A stretch of DNA of 64,000 nt from Photobacterium galatheae (GCF_000695255.1 NZ_JMIB01000043.1:1-64000); one strand, 5' to 3'; positions 1-9,146 are shown, counted from the stretch's first letter. Notes: a model not told the origin generated them from the sequence alone. Numbers and translations are program-made.

Positions 1-2
1 TT

Positions 3-65
3 TATGAGAACAGCGCCATGAATGAACAGTATTTCAGTTTGTTTTTAGGGGAAAGGAATAAGTGA
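3..65 (+). CDS. possible C-terminal end of a protein, cut by the window start
   Basis: Frame 3 is open from the window edge to a TGA at 63-65 and encodes about 20 residues ending in LFLGERNK. It could be the tail of a gene that begins outside the window. It is too short to identify, and the open frame could be chance. Confidence 0.3.
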   Translation, partial: YENSAMNEQYFSLFLGERNK

Positions 66-110
66 TGAAGGCGAGAGATCGGTCTTGAACTGATGAAAAT
101 GATAGAGGTG

Positions 111-146
111 TTTTTTTCTTAAGGTGTCTTTTTTTCTTAAGGTGTC
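111..146. repeat. tandem 18-bp direct duplication
   Basis: Two perfect adjacent copies of TTTTTTTCTTAAGGTGTC lie at 111-128 and 129-146, in the gap before the first minus-strand gene. Each copy starts with seven T residues, so slippage is a plausible origin. No function is evident. Confidence 0.85.
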
Positions 147-193
147 TGTCCTTGTAATACAGCCCTGACCGGGGGAAGTCGCAGGCAGACGAA

Positions 194-225
194 ACACCCC
201 CGAGCCGTCACAGCCCGGGGGCTTT
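194..225 (-). terminator. Rho-independent terminator of the GFA gene
   Basis: A GC-rich hairpin pairs 197-205 with 213-221 (CCCCCGAGC with GCCCGGGGG, one mismatch). It lies just after the stop of the minus-strand GFA gene. The T-run is short (TGTTTC on the minus strand). Confidence 0.7.
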
Positions 226-231
226 CGTACA

Positions 232-660
232 TCAGGATGAAAACTTCGCGAAGACTTCCGCTTCCGTCAGATCCTCAGTGTCGTTGCTGAAGGAATAATA
301 AGTGGGTTTCTTATCGATGAAGATTTGCTGATCCATCTCCAGCTTATTTTCCTGATCCAGCAAGCCTGCCGGAACCATGTACTGGCCGGTTGGCTTCAGG
401 AAGTAGAACAGGTGTGTGCCGCACTGTTTGCAGAAGCCGCGTTCAGCCCATTCTGAAGACGCAAACCGGGTGATGTTCTCTTCACCGGTCAAGGTCACTT
501 CAGTGCCCGCAGCCACCGCAAGGAACGGGCCGCCGCCCCATTTTCTGCACATACCGCAATGACAGGCTTCTGCATGCAGCGTCCCGCTGGTTGAGGCCAG
601 TCCGACTTTACCGCACAGGCAGTGCCCCTGAAGATGTTGTGAGGGTGTCGTTTCAGACAT
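232..660 (-). CDS. GFA family zinc-binding protein (copy 1 of 3)
   Basis: A 142-residue protein of the glutathione-dependent formaldehyde-activating enzyme (GFA/CENP-V) fold. Cysteine clusters CLCG near the N-terminus, CHCGMC about 20 residues later, and CKQCG near residue 80 form the usual two zinc sites. The start at 660 is chosen because an AGGAG-like site lies just upstream on the minus strand; the frame extends further but without a ribosome site. It follows the ABC-F gene by about 40 bp and may share its transcript. True GFA activity is uncertain because most family members have no known substrate. Confidence 0.85.
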   Translation of the reverse strand: MSETTPSQHLQGHCLCGKVGLASTSGTLHAEACHCGMCRKWGGGPFLAVAAGTEVTLTGEENITRFASSEWAERGFCKQCGTHLFYFLKPTGQYMVPAGLLDQENKLEMDQQIFIDKKPTYYSFSNDTEDLTEAEVFAKFSS

Positions 661-701
661 GATGATCTCCTGATTGAAATGCTTCAAATAGCATAATGGA
701 A

Positions 702-2279
702 TTATTGTGTGAATGCCCAGTGCTGATTCACACCACACTCAGAAACAAACGCCGGATCATGGCTGACCAGAATATAGCTGCCCTGATGCTGATTCAGCGC
801 CTGCGCCATCAGCGCTTTTCCTGCCAGATCCAGATGATTATCCGGCTCATCCAGCAGCAAGAGCCCTTCCTGATACTGATGGCTTACCACCAGCATCGCC
901 AGCCGCATCCGCTCGCCGCCACTCAGGGTCGAGACCAGCTGCGTCACCCGTTCGCGCCGGAAACCAATGCAGGCGGCCAGCGTTCTCAGCTCACTGGCCG
1001 GATACGCCGGACACAAACGCAGCAGGTTTTCCAGAATACTGTCGTTCAGGTTCAGCAGGGAAAAATGCTGGTCGAGATAACAGACCGACCCGTGTCTTTG
1101 TACTTCGCCGCTTTTTGCCGGTAATTCACCAAGCAGGGTTTTCAGCAGGGTCGATTTCCCCATTCCGTTATCCCCTTGCAGGTGAATTTTGTCACCGTAC
1201 CAGACACTACGGCTCACCGTTGGTACTTTCCCCCGCACAAGTGCCAGTTCAGTGAGAGTCAGTAAGCGTGCACTTTGCTTTCTGACCGCTTCTGTACTGA
1301 AGCTGAGGGGTTTAGCCGGATCCACTTTCGCCTGAAGCGTTTTGAGCTTTTCTCTGACCTGAGTCAGTTGCTGATCCTGCTTCTGTTTCCGGGAAGATGC
1401 CGCGCTTTCGGCACTGTTTTTCTGAAAATCCAGCAGGAGTTTAGACTGACTGCTACTGCGTCTGTCCCGGTTACCGGAAGCCGCCCGTTTTTGCGCTTTC
1501 TCTTCATTGCGCTGATGCTGCCGGGTCAGGCTGGTCATTTGCTGCTTCGCCTTCGCCAGCCCGTTGGTCAGCGCCTGTGCCTCCTGCTGCTTTTGCAGTC
1601 GGTAATCGGCAATATCATGCCCGTAGCACGCCAGCCCGGTATGACTGAGTTCATAAATGCAATCGGCCAATTTCAGCAATTGCTGATCATGGCTGATCAG
1701 GAAGATCCCGCCGGAAAAATCTGTGATCTGTTGAGCCAGCCAGGCCCTGCCCGCCTGATCCAGATGGTTTGATGGTTCATCCAGAATCAGCAGCCCGGCT
1801 TCACTTTGAAAACACAGCCACAGACGCAGCCGGGTCAGCTCTCCGCCACTGAGATTTGAACATTGTTGCCAGGGATCATCCGGTAGTCCCAGTGCTTTCA
1901 GTTGTCGCGAGAGCTGAACCGGTAAATCCCACTGGTCGTTCACGGCCTCAAAATCGGCCGGGTCGCAACTGCCTGCTTCAATACGCGACAGCGCCTGTAA
2001 GCAGGTGTCCAGACCCAGCGCTTCTGCCACGGTGCCGAGTGCAGACAAATCTGCGGTCTCGGTGAGCTGTGGCAGAACGACAATATTACTGTCAGCGGTG
2101 ATTTTCCCTTCATCCGGCTGACGCTGACCGCTCAGCACCGCCGCCAGCACCGATTTGCCGCTGCCGTTTTTACCGACGAGTGCCGTCACTTCCCGCTGAA
2201 GTGTGATTGATAGGTCAGAAAATAATGGCTCGCCGTGCGGGAGCAAAACAGTGAGTGATTGTGCGTGCAGTAATGTCAT
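702..2279 (-). CDS. ABC-F family ATP-binding protein
   Basis: A 525-residue soluble protein with two ABC ATPase domains and no membrane segments, the layout of ABC-F translation factors (Uup, EttA, YheS type). Visible motifs are Walker A GKNGSGKS at residues 36-43 and GDNGMGKS near 370, signatures LSGGELTR and LSGGERMR, and Walker B-like DEPSNHLD and DEPDNHLD. Between the domains is a charged, Gln/Lys-rich linker like the ABC-F linker. The start at 2279 is supported by GGAGG five bases upstream. Members act on the ribosome; which subfamily this belongs to cannot be told here. Confidence 0.9.
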   Translation of the reverse strand: MTLLHAQSLTVLLPHGEPLFSDLSITLQREVTALVGKNGSGKSVLAAVLSGQRQPDEGKITADSNIVVLPQLTETADLSALGTVAEALGLDTCLQALSRIEAGSCDPADFEAVNDQWDLPVQLSRQLKALGLPDDPWQQCSNLSGGELTRLRLWLCFQSEAGLLILDEPSNHLDQAGRAWLAQQITDFSGGIFLISHDQQLLKLADCIYELSHTGLACYGHDIADYRLQKQQEAQALTNGLAKAKQQMTSLTRQHQRNEEKAQKRAASGNRDRRSSSQSKLLLDFQKNSAESAASSRKQKQDQQLTQVREKLKTLQAKVDPAKPLSFSTEAVRKQSARLLTLTELALVRGKVPTVSRSVWYGDKIHLQGDNGMGKSTLLKTLLGELPAKSGEVQRHGSVCYLDQHFSLLNLNDSILENLLRLCPAYPASELRTLAACIGFRRERVTQLVSTLSGGERMRLAMLVVSHQYQEGLLLLDEPDNHLDLAGKALMAQALNQHQGSYILVSHDPAFVSECGVNQHWAFTQ

Positions 2280-2760
2280 ATCGACCTCCTGTGCAAAAGC
2301 AGGGAGCGGCATGACCGTCAGAAGTGATATTACGGAGATGTCTGAACATGATCGTCGCGAAACAACAAGCCATCATACGAAGCGACGTACAGCCATTAAT
2401 AAATGGCACAGACAAAGACGGTGAACGCCCACTAACCCTGCGGATCCAAAAATAAAGTTCAAAGGATGTCAGGGATTAGTGATTCATTGTGGCGTTCACT
2501 CCGAAAGAAAGGATGCGGGCATTAAACCACTGGATGCATAAAATCGCAAGCCGCGTGGATTCGAGTTCATGCCAATGCCGCAGTTTGAACACCACAGCCC
2601 GATCCGGTTCACAGAGAAAACAATCAGTAGCGGCGAATCAAATGGAACTGGCTAATATTAATCAGGGAGATCAATACCTTATTCTAGTCATGGCACCCAC
2701 AGTGGAATGTGCCGGTCTCCGGGGTCGGCTGACCCCGGCAATCGCAAGGAGCTTTACAGG
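2280..2760. other. intergenic region without a supported gene
   Basis: A divergent gap between the ABC-F gene and the TAXI receptor gene. Short open frames exist on both strands but none has a ribosome site or recognisable product. The only clear structure is a hairpin at 2719-2738 just ahead of the TAXI ribosome site. Promoters for both neighbours should lie here, but no convincing -35/-10 pair was picked out by eye. Confidence 0.6.
2719..2738 (+). promoter_or_regulatory. leader hairpin upstream of the TAXI receptor gene
   Basis: CCGGGGTC and GACCCCGG form a perfect 8-bp stem around the loop GGCT. It ends about 10 bases before the AGGAG of the TAXI gene, so it would sit in the mRNA leader. 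There is no T-run, so it is more likely a stability or regulatory structure than a terminator. Confidence 0.45.
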
Positions 2761-3789
2761 ATGTTGAAACGTACCTTCAGAACCGTCATCACTACCGCAA
2801 CACTCAGTGCGTGCCTGATCGCAGGGACACAAGTCGCAGGCGCACAGGCCGCAGAGAACAGGAATTATATTCTGGCTACAGCGTCCACCGGCGGCACCTA
2901 CTATCCGGTAGGTGTGGCTCTGGCAACGCTCAGCAAAGTCAAGCTGGAGCCGGCCCACCAATTTTCACTGTCGGCCATCAGCTCGGCGGGTTCCGGTGAA
3001 AACGTCAAACTGATGAATGAAAACGAAGCACAGTTTGCGATTTTACAGGGTCTGTACGGTGCCTGGGCCTGGAATGGTGAAGGACAATTTGCCAACAGCG
3101 GCCGTCAGGAAAAACTGCGCTCCGTGACCATGCTATGGCAAAACGTCGAACATTTTGTGGTGCGTTCCGATCTGGCAAAAACCGGCACCGTCGCCGACTT
3201 ATCCAATCTGAAAGGCCATAAGTTCTCCATTGGCAGCAAAAACTCCGGCACGGAAGGGTCTGGCCGCCAGATCATGAAAGGGCTGGGGGTGAATCCGGAC
3301 AGTTTTAATCTGGCCTATCTGGGCTACGGTGCCAGCGCTGATGCCATGCAAAACGGGACTGTCGATGGCATGAATACCCCGGCGGGCGTGCCGGTCAGTG
3401 CCGTGACCCGGGCATTCGCTTCTCTGGGGAAAGATATCACCATTCTGTCTTTTACCGATGCACAGGTGAAAGAAGCTAATCAGAACTATGAGCTGTGGAC
3501 GCCTTATACCATTCCGGCCAGAACCTATCCCGGGCAGGAAAAAGATGTTCAGACCATTGCGCAGCCCAACTTCCTGGCTGTACGGGATGATATCTCCGAG
3601 CAGGATGTCTATCTGCTGACCAAAACAATTTACGAGAACCTGCCTTTCCTGAACAGCATCCACGCGGCGACCAAAGCCATGGCGATTGAAAAAGCCATTG
3701 CCGGACTGCCCGTGCCGCTTCATCCGGGTGCGGTCAAATACTACCGCGAGGTCGGAATTACGATTCCGGAACGCTTAATCGCGAAGTAA
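2761..3789 (+). CDS. TAXI family TRAP transporter solute-binding protein
   Basis: A 342-residue periplasmic receptor of the TRAP-associated extracytoplasmic immunogenic (TAXI) family. It opens with a Sec signal peptide (about residues 1-30, cleavage near AQAAEN). The mature start has the family pattern ATASTGGTYYPVG, and IGSKNSGTEGSGRQI follows near residue 160. The start at 2761 has AGGAG ten bases upstream. It captures a small organic acid for the fused permease encoded next. The ligand is unknown; the downstream LhgO-type oxidase suggests a C5 dicarboxylate or hydroxy acid. Confidence 0.9.
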   Translation: MLKRTFRTVITTATLSACLIAGTQVAGAQAAENRNYILATASTGGTYYPVGVALATLSKVKLEPAHQFSLSAISSAGSGENVKLMNENEAQFAILQGLYGAWAWNGEGQFANSGRQEKLRSVTMLWQNVEHFVVRSDLAKTGTVADLSNLKGHKFSIGSKNSGTEGSGRQIMKGLGVNPDSFNLAYLGYGASADAMQNGTVDGMNTPAGVPVSAVTRAFASLGKDITILSFTDAQVKEANQNYELWTPYTIPARTYPGQEKDVQTIAQPNFLAVRDDISEQDVYLLTKTIYENLPFLNSIHAATKAMAIEKAIAGLPVPLHPGAVKYYREVGITIPERLIAK

Positions 3790-3820
3790 GCTTTCAATAC
3801 TAGCTTTCGATAGAAGCTTA
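3787..3820 (+). promoter_or_regulatory. intercistronic stem-loop after the TAXI gene
   Basis: TAAGCTT at the TAXI stop codon pairs with AAGCTTA at 3814-3820, and a second short inverted repeat (GTCAG..CTGAC) follows at 3824-3835. No T-run follows. Such structures after binding-protein genes often stabilise the upstream mRNA; that role here is inferred. Confidence 0.4.
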
Positions 3821-3930
3821 GGGGTCAGTCCTGACTGGGCTGGCCGCCTCTTTTCACAAGTTATTTTCGAGAAGCTATGTTCCAAACGTCATATTTAGAA
3901 AATCATGTTTGAACCGAATGAGTGTACAGG

Positions 3931-6132
3931 ATGACGCAAAACGCCAATCAACACCCTGATCCAAAACCAGACCAACCCACAGCGCAGGAAGCGCTGCAAC
4001 AGTTCGAGCTGACCACACGCAGCGATTTTCCCTGGCTGACCCGTTTCATCACCGCATTTGCCGTCGTCTTAGCCGTCTTGCATCTCTGGTTCAATACCCT
4101 CTCAACCCTGTCGGAATTGTGGGTCTCCGCAACACACTTTGCCGGATTCGCCGTCATCTGCGCGCTGCTTTACCCGGCCCATGCCCGTTGGCGGCACAGC
4201 AAAATTGCGTTAGCCATCGATTTACTGATTGCCCTTGCGGCGCTGGCCTGTCTGGTCTATATCCCGCTGGCCGAAGATGCACTGTATGCCCGCGGCGTGA
4301 AATTTGTCACTGCTGACTGGGTATTTTCCCTGCTGGCGATCGCCATCGTGCTTGAGCTCATTCGCCGCACCATCGGGCTGTTTATTCCGGTGCTGATTGT
4401 GATTTGCCTCAGCTATGTGGTGCTGTGGGGGAAATGGGTACCGGGTATGTTTCAGTTTCCCGGCCTGAGCATGGAAACCCTGCTTTACCGGAGCTTTTAC
4501 AGTGCCGATGGCATGTTCGGCCCGATTGCCCGCATCAGTTGGAGCTATGTCTTCATGTTCATTCTGTTCGGCGCCTTTCTGGTGCGCTCAGGCGTGGGAG
4601 ATTTCATCATTGATTTATCGAAAGCCGCAGCGGGCAAAATCATCGGCGGTCCCGGGTTTATCGCCGTGCTCGGCTCCGGACTGATGGGCTCGGTTTCCGG
4701 CTCCAGTGTTGCCAATACGGTTTCAACCGGGGTAATCACCATTCCCATGATGCGCAAAGCGGGTTTTCCGGCCCGGTTTGCCGCAGGCGTCGAAGCGGCG
4801 GCATCTACGGGCGGACAACTGATGCCGCCAGTGATGGGTGCCGGCGCCTTCATCATGGCCTCTTATACGCAGGTGCCTTATGTCGATATCGTGGCAGTGT
4901 CAGTCGTACCCGCGATGATTTATTTTCTGTCCGTCGCCTTTTTTGTCCGCATTGAAGCCAAACGCAGCGGTGTGCACAAAATTGAGACCCACAGCGAGCC
5001 GTTTCTGAAAGTATTGCTCCGGGGCTGGCACAACCTGATCCCCATCGGGGTCTTGGTGGTGTTACTGGTGAAAGGCTTCACGCCGACCTATGCCGCAGGA
5101 ATTTCGATTCTGTCGGTGATTGTCGCGTCCTGGCTGTCCCCGAATAAAATGGGGCCGAAAGCCATTGTCGAAGCCCTGTCGATGGGCGGCCGGAACATGG
5201 CCACGACCGCCGTGCTGCTGGTCGGTATCGGACTGGTCGTCAATGTCATCAGTACCACGGGAATCGGCAACACCTTTTCGCTGATGATCAACGACTGGGC
5301 CGGCGGCAACCTGCTGGTCATGCTGCTGCTGATCGCGCTGGCTTCGCTGATCCTCGGGATGGGTTTGCCCGTCACTGCGGCCTACATTGTATTGGGTACA
5401 CTGTCGGCACCGGCGCTTTATCAGCTGATCGCTGAAAGCCAGTTGCTGGACTTACTGGTTCAGGGCCAGTTGCCGGAACAGGCTAAAGCGATTTTCATGC
5501 TGGCCGCTCCCGATCAACTGGCAGCCCTCAATGCGCCGATGCCGGTCGAAAAAGCACAAAGCCTGCTGGCGCTGGTGCCTGCCGATTTCAAAGCCATGTT
5601 GCTGGAACAAAGCCTCGGTGCCAGTACGGTCACGCTAGCCTTGCTGTCGGCACATCTGATTATCTTCTGGCTGTCACAGGACAGCAATGTCACGCCACCG
5701 GTCTGCCTGACTGCATTTGCAGCCGCGACAATTGCACGCACGCCGCCGATGCGGACTGGTCTGACGGCCTGGAAAATTGCCAAAGGACTATATCTGGTGC
5801 CGTTGCTGATCGCCTATACCGCACTCGTCAGTCATGACTGGGGCGAGGTGATTGTGATCGGTGGCTTTGCCATCATCGGCACCTATGCACTCATCGCTGC
5901 CATCGAAGGCTATCTGGAAGGTCAACTGAATGGGTTCAGCCGTCTGCTGCTGATCGCAGATGCGGTCGTTCTGCTCTGGCCCGACATCGACTGGTGGTGG
6001 CGGGCTGTTGCGGCCGTACTTTTTGCCCTGCTCTTTGTCTACACCTCTCGAAACGACCGCAAAGGCATTCAGACAAAATCTGGCCCGTCAGAGACATCGT
6101 CCCCCTCAAAACAACAAAAGGTGATGCCATGA
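3931..6132 (+). CDS. TRAP transporter fused permease (4TM/12TM)
   Basis: A 733-residue membrane protein, the length of TAXI-TRAP permeases in which the small DctQ-like and large DctM-like subunits are fused. The N-terminal third holds the DctQ-like membrane segments. The rest holds DctM-like helices with patterns such as GLMGSVSGSSVANTVSTG and EAAASTGGQLMPPVMGAGAF, and late in the protein SQDSNVTPPVCLTAF. The ATG at 3931 is preferred; a GTG at 3922 is possible. Its stop overlaps the ATG of the next gene (ATGA at 6129-6132), so the two are translationally coupled. It uses a sodium gradient by family precedent. Confidence 0.9.
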   Translation: MTQNANQHPDPKPDQPTAQEALQQFELTTRSDFPWLTRFITAFAVVLAVLHLWFNTLSTLSELWVSATHFAGFAVICALLYPAHARWRHSKIALAIDLLIALAALACLVYIPLAEDALYARGVKFVTADWVFSLLAIAIVLELIRRTIGLFIPVLIVICLSYVVLWGKWVPGMFQFPGLSMETLLYRSFYSADGMFGPIARISWSYVFMFILFGAFLVRSGVGDFIIDLSKAAAGKIIGGPGFIAVLGSGLMGSVSGSSVANTVSTGVITIPMMRKAGFPARFAAGVEAAASTGGQLMPPVMGAGAFIMASYTQVPYVDIVAVSVVPAMIYFLSVAFFVRIEAKRSGVHKIETHSEPFLKVLLRGWHNLIPIGVLVVLLVKGFTPTYAAGISILSVIVASWLSPNKMGPKAIVEALSMGGRNMATTAVLLVGIGLVVNVISTTGIGNTFSLMINDWAGGNLLVMLLLIALASLILGMGLPVTAAYIVLGTLSAPALYQLIAESQLLDLLVQGQLPEQAKAIFMLAAPDQLAALNAPMPVEKAQSLLALVPADFKAMLLEQSLGASTVTLALLSAHLIIFWLSQDSNVTPPVCLTAFAAATIARTPPMRTGLTAWKIAKGLYLVPLLIAYTALVSHDWGEVIVIGGFAIIGTYALIAAIEGYLEGQLNGFSRLLLIADAVVLLWPDIDWWWRAVAAVLFALLFVYTSRNDRKGIQTKSGPSETSSPSKQQKVMP

Positions 6133-7388
6133 GTCCCAATTACGACTATCTGGTGATTGGTGGTGGGATCGTCGGCGTCGCAACCGCCTGTGAACTGCAA
6201 CGCCGTTACCCCGACGATAAAATTCTGCTGATCGAAAAAGAAAGCCAGCTTGCCCGCCATCAGACCGGCCACAACAGCGGTGTGATTCACGCCGGTGTCT
6301 ACTATACCCCCGGCAGCCTGAAAGCCCGATTCTGTAAGGAAGGCGTACAACGCACCCTGACATTCTGCGAGCAGCATGACATCCCGGTCGAAAGTTGCGG
6401 CAAACTGCTGGTCGCAACCAATAAGACCGAACTCAGCCGGATGGCAGCCCTGTTTGAGCGATGCAAAGAAAACGGGATCGATGCTGAGCAGCTGGACGCC
6501 GAAGCACTTCGTCTGCGTGAACCGCAGATTACCGGACTGGGCGCGATTTTTGTCCCTTCGACCAGCATTGTGGATTATCGCCGGGTCACGGAAGCCATGG
6601 CGCAGGATTTTCAGGCCAAGGGCGGCCAAATTGCCCTGCACACAGAAGTGACTGCGATTGCTGAAAACGATGATGCCATCACACTCACGTGCCGCCAGCC
6701 CGGTGTTCCCAGTGCTGAGCCATTTGCCGTCAGGGGCCGTTTTCTGGTCAGTTGCGGTGGCCTGATGGCCGACCGGCTCACCCGGATGCTGGGGCTGAAC
6801 ACCGACTTTCAGATCATCCCTTACCGGGGTGAATATTACCGGCTTGCCGCCCGGCACAATCAGATTGTCAGACACCTCATTTATCCGATTCCCGATCCCG
6901 ACCTGCCTTTTCTTGGCGTGCATTTAACCCGGATGATCGACGGTTCCGTGACCGTTGGCCCGAATGCGGTGCAGGGCTGGAAGCGGGAAGGCTACGGACG
7001 ATTCAATTTCAGCCTCAGAGACTGCGCTGAAATGCTGTCTTTTCCCGGCTTCTGGCAGGTCACGGCTAAACACCTCAAAACCGGATTGCAGGAATTCAGG
7101 GATGCCTGGTGGAAAGCGGGTTATCTGAAGCGGGTCCGAAAGTATTGCCCGAGTCTGGTGCTGGCGGATCTTGAGCCGTATCCGGCGGGGGTTCGGGCGC
7201 AGGCAGTGCTGAAAGACGGAACGCTGGTCCACGATTTTCTGTTTGCGGACAGCCCGCGCAGCCTGCATGTATGTAACGCGCCATCACCGGCCGCAACGTC
7301 CGCCATGCCGATTGCTGACTATATCTGCGATAAAGTTGCTGAAAAAATGCCGACTGGGGTGCCTGTCATCAACGCTGCTATCGACTGA
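6129..7388 (+). CDS. lhgO: L-2-hydroxyglutarate oxidase (LhgO family)
   Basis: A 419-residue FAD-dependent oxidoreductase. The N-terminal dinucleotide fold is VIGGGIVGVATACEL, followed by RHQTGHNSGVIHAGVYY, a signature of LhgO/L2HGDH proteins, and the length matches. The family oxidises L-2-hydroxyglutarate to 2-oxoglutarate at the membrane. Its ATG overlaps the TRAP permease stop, so uptake and oxidation are encoded together; E. coli lhgO sits instead in the glaH/csiD operon. The exact substrate could be a related 2-hydroxy acid. Confidence 0.88.
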   Translation: MSPNYDYLVIGGGIVGVATACELQRRYPDDKILLIEKESQLARHQTGHNSGVIHAGVYYTPGSLKARFCKEGVQRTLTFCEQHDIPVESCGKLLVATNKTELSRMAALFERCKENGIDAEQLDAEALRLREPQITGLGAIFVPSTSIVDYRRVTEAMAQDFQAKGGQIALHTEVTAIAENDDAITLTCRQPGVPSAEPFAVRGRFLVSCGGLMADRLTRMLGLNTDFQIIPYRGEYYRLAARHNQIVRHLIYPIPDPDLPFLGVHLTRMIDGSVTVGPNAVQGWKREGYGRFNFSLRDCAEMLSFPGFWQVTAKHLKTGLQEFRDAWWKAGYLKRVRKYCPSLVLADLEPYPAGVRAQAVLKDGTLVHDFLFADSPRSLHVCNAPSPAATSAMPIADYICDKVAEKMPTGVPVINAAID

Positions 7389-7398
7389 GTGACCATAA

Positions 7399-7430
7399 AA
7401 AACACCCCAGCGAATATGCCGGGGTGTTCA
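7399..7430. terminator. bidirectional Rho-independent terminator
   Basis: AACACCCC (7401-7408) pairs with GGGGTGTT (7421-7428), with A-rich and T-containing flanks. It sits between the convergent lhgO and QueD-like genes and can serve both. Confidence 0.8.
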
Positions 7431-7449
7431 TGTGTTTCAAGCGTCTCAA

Positions 7450-8328
7450 TTACAGACTCGCCATCGCGCCTTTTCCGACACCTTCATAAGCCACAACCTC
7501 CAGATGCTGGTTGTCACCGACCATTGGCTTCACTTCTGCCGCAATAAAGTGCGCCAGCAGTTCAATGGTGGTATCGGTGTGGATCATCTCGGTTTCGCGC
7601 TTGGTAATCGCCAGCTCAAACAAACCTTGCGGTGCGGTATAGCGGAAACCGTAATGGGTCTCGTCTGTCACATCCTTCGCGTGCTCGCTGAGGTTCAGTG
7701 CCGTCACGCTGACCTGATCTTCCACCGTACCCAGATAAATATCTGTCCAGCGCTTCGCCCAGTCTGCTTCCAACTGGCTGTCCCGCTGACCATCAACATA
7801 GAGTTCAATCGGTGAACGGTGCCCATGCGCAATACGCTGGCAATTGCCATCATGCTTTTTCAGACCATGGCTGTAATGATAAAAAGCGCCGTCAATCTTT
7901 TCATGTCGCAGCACCAGCTCCAGCCCCTGAACATTCTCTGGCAGCTCTCCTGCCAGCACTTGGTAAAGGTGCTCAGTCACAGTGTCGATGGTAATGGCTT
8001 CGGCTTCGACTAAGCAGTACGCCTCTTCCGGACAGTGCAGATGAATACTTTGATCGCCGCGCAGCAGATCCACTGTGGCATAACCCGGGGTGGTTTCAGC
8101 GATCTGCACCGAGGGATGATTCACAGGCACCAGTAGACGGTGATCGACATATTCATCCACCAGTTTTTTGATCTGCTTTTTGACGCGACCAAAATCCAGC
8201 ACCATGCTCATTTCGTTCAGCTCGCCAGACATCACCACGTCCAGTATCCAGCTGTCGCCCACCATCCCCCGTTCCGGGCATAGGTATGAGGCATCAATAA
8301 CGGTGAGATCTCTGACAAATAGCTTCAC
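7450..8328 (-). CDS. two-domain 6-carboxytetrahydropterin synthase-like protein (QueD/PTPS family)
   Basis: A 292-residue protein built from two PTPS-like halves. The second half carries the family zinc and catalytic pattern (YSHGLKKHDGNC then HGH around residues 165-185) and ends with YEGVGKGAMA. The first half keeps the fold signature (NEMSMVLDFGRVKK, DHRLL) but lacks an HGH motif. I prefer GTG at 8328, where AAGGA lies seven bases upstream and the protein begins KLFVRDLTVIDA; an ATG at 8373 adds 15 residues without a ribosome site. QueD makes a queuosine precursor; whether this double form does so is not shown here. Confidence 0.82.
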   Translation of the reverse strand: MKLFVRDLTVIDASYLCPERGMVGDSWILDVVMSGELNEMSMVLDFGRVKKQIKKLVDEYVDHRLLVPVNHPSVQIAETTPGYATVDLLRGDQSIHLHCPEEAYCLVEAEAITIDTVTEHLYQVLAGELPENVQGLELVLRHEKIDGAFYHYSHGLKKHDGNCQRIAHGHRSPIELYVDGQRDSQLEADWAKRWTDIYLGTVEDQVSVTALNLSEHAKDVTDETHYGFRYTAPQGLFELAITKRETEMIHTDTTIELLAHFIAAEVKPMVGDNQHLEVVAYEGVGKGAMASL

Positions 8329-8426
8329 GCTGACGTCCTTACTGAAATGATAGTCGTTTACGGAGCTGGGCATTATACGCGGACAGTCGAAGGAGTAAAC
8401 CGAAACCCGCGCATGATATCTAATGC

Positions 8427-9146
8427 TCAGTAGCGATAATTCGCCGCCAGAAACAGGGAACTGACACCCCGCTGCTGAGACTGGAATTCAATTGAATTGC
8501 CCTGCGCGTCCTTTCCCTGCCAGTTTGTCATCTTACTTGGCAGCATACTGTGACGGAATCCGGCTTCCAGAGTCATGTCAGAAGACACCCGCCAGGCCAA
8601 CCCCGTCTGCATCCCGAAAATAACCCCGCTCACATCATAGTCATGTTGATAATCCGAGTTGGATTTCACGCTGGCATAGCCGAGGTGCAAACCGACATAA
8701 GGTGAAAAATCTTTGTGATACAAAAAGAAGTAATCTGTGCCCAGCAAATGAAGATTCGCCTGATTCTGATAACTCAGACCGGATGACGGAAACTGGCTGT
8801 CACTTTGATGCCGTTCAAAACTGTAATAAATTCGGCTGCGTCCTTCCGGGGTGTAATAACCGAAATCAATGCCCCAGAACCCGTTTCCATCGGCATCTTT
8901 CGCGGTTTCAGTCTGGCCGGACACTGTGGCTTTATCGTTCAGCCCCATCAGGCTCACGCCCCCCCGTAACCCCAAAAAGTACCGGCTGTCTTCTTTCGGT
9001 TCGGCATCAGCCTGTTGTTCTGTGCCGGCAACAGCAGTTCCCGCCGTCGAAGGCTGAGCAAGATTGGCCTGTGCGCCCACGCTGAACAGACAGCCCACAA
9101 GCAACGCAGAAGCGAAAGGGACCATAGAAGATGTAAGAACCTGCAA
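8427..9146 (-). CDS. outer-membrane beta-barrel protein
   Basis: A 239-residue exported protein with a signal peptide (cleavage near AQANLAQ, residue 28) and a barrel-like body of alternating aromatic and polar residues. It ends LFLAANYRY, with the C-terminal aromatic typical of outer-membrane proteins. It resembles OmpW/OmpA-barrel-type small porins in style, but I cannot name a family. The start is TTG at 9146, chosen for GGAGG five bases upstream; an ATG seven codons later (9125) is the alternative. Confidence 0.75.
   Translation of the reverse strand: MQVLTSSMVPFASALLVGCLFSVGAQANLAQPSTAGTAVAGTEQQADAEPKEDSRYFLGLRGGVSLMGLNDKATVSGQTETAKDADGNGFWGIDFGYYTPEGRSRIYYSFERHQSDSQFPSSGLSYQNQANLHLLGTDYFFLYHKDFSPYVGLHLGYASVKSNSDYQHDYDVSGVIFGMQTGLAWRVSSDMTLEAGFRHSMLPSKMTNWQGKDAQGNSIEFQSQQRGVSSLFLAANYRY

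Noticed and set aside
696..1772. Long plus-strand frames opposite the ABC-F gene
   Set aside because: They are antisense shadows of a well-supported ABC-F protein, with low-complexity Arg/Leu-rich translations.
2203..2961. Small open frames between the ABC-F gene and the TAXI gene, including one at 2489-2767
   Set aside because: No ribosome site and no recognisable product; the longest overlaps the TAXI gene's own start region.
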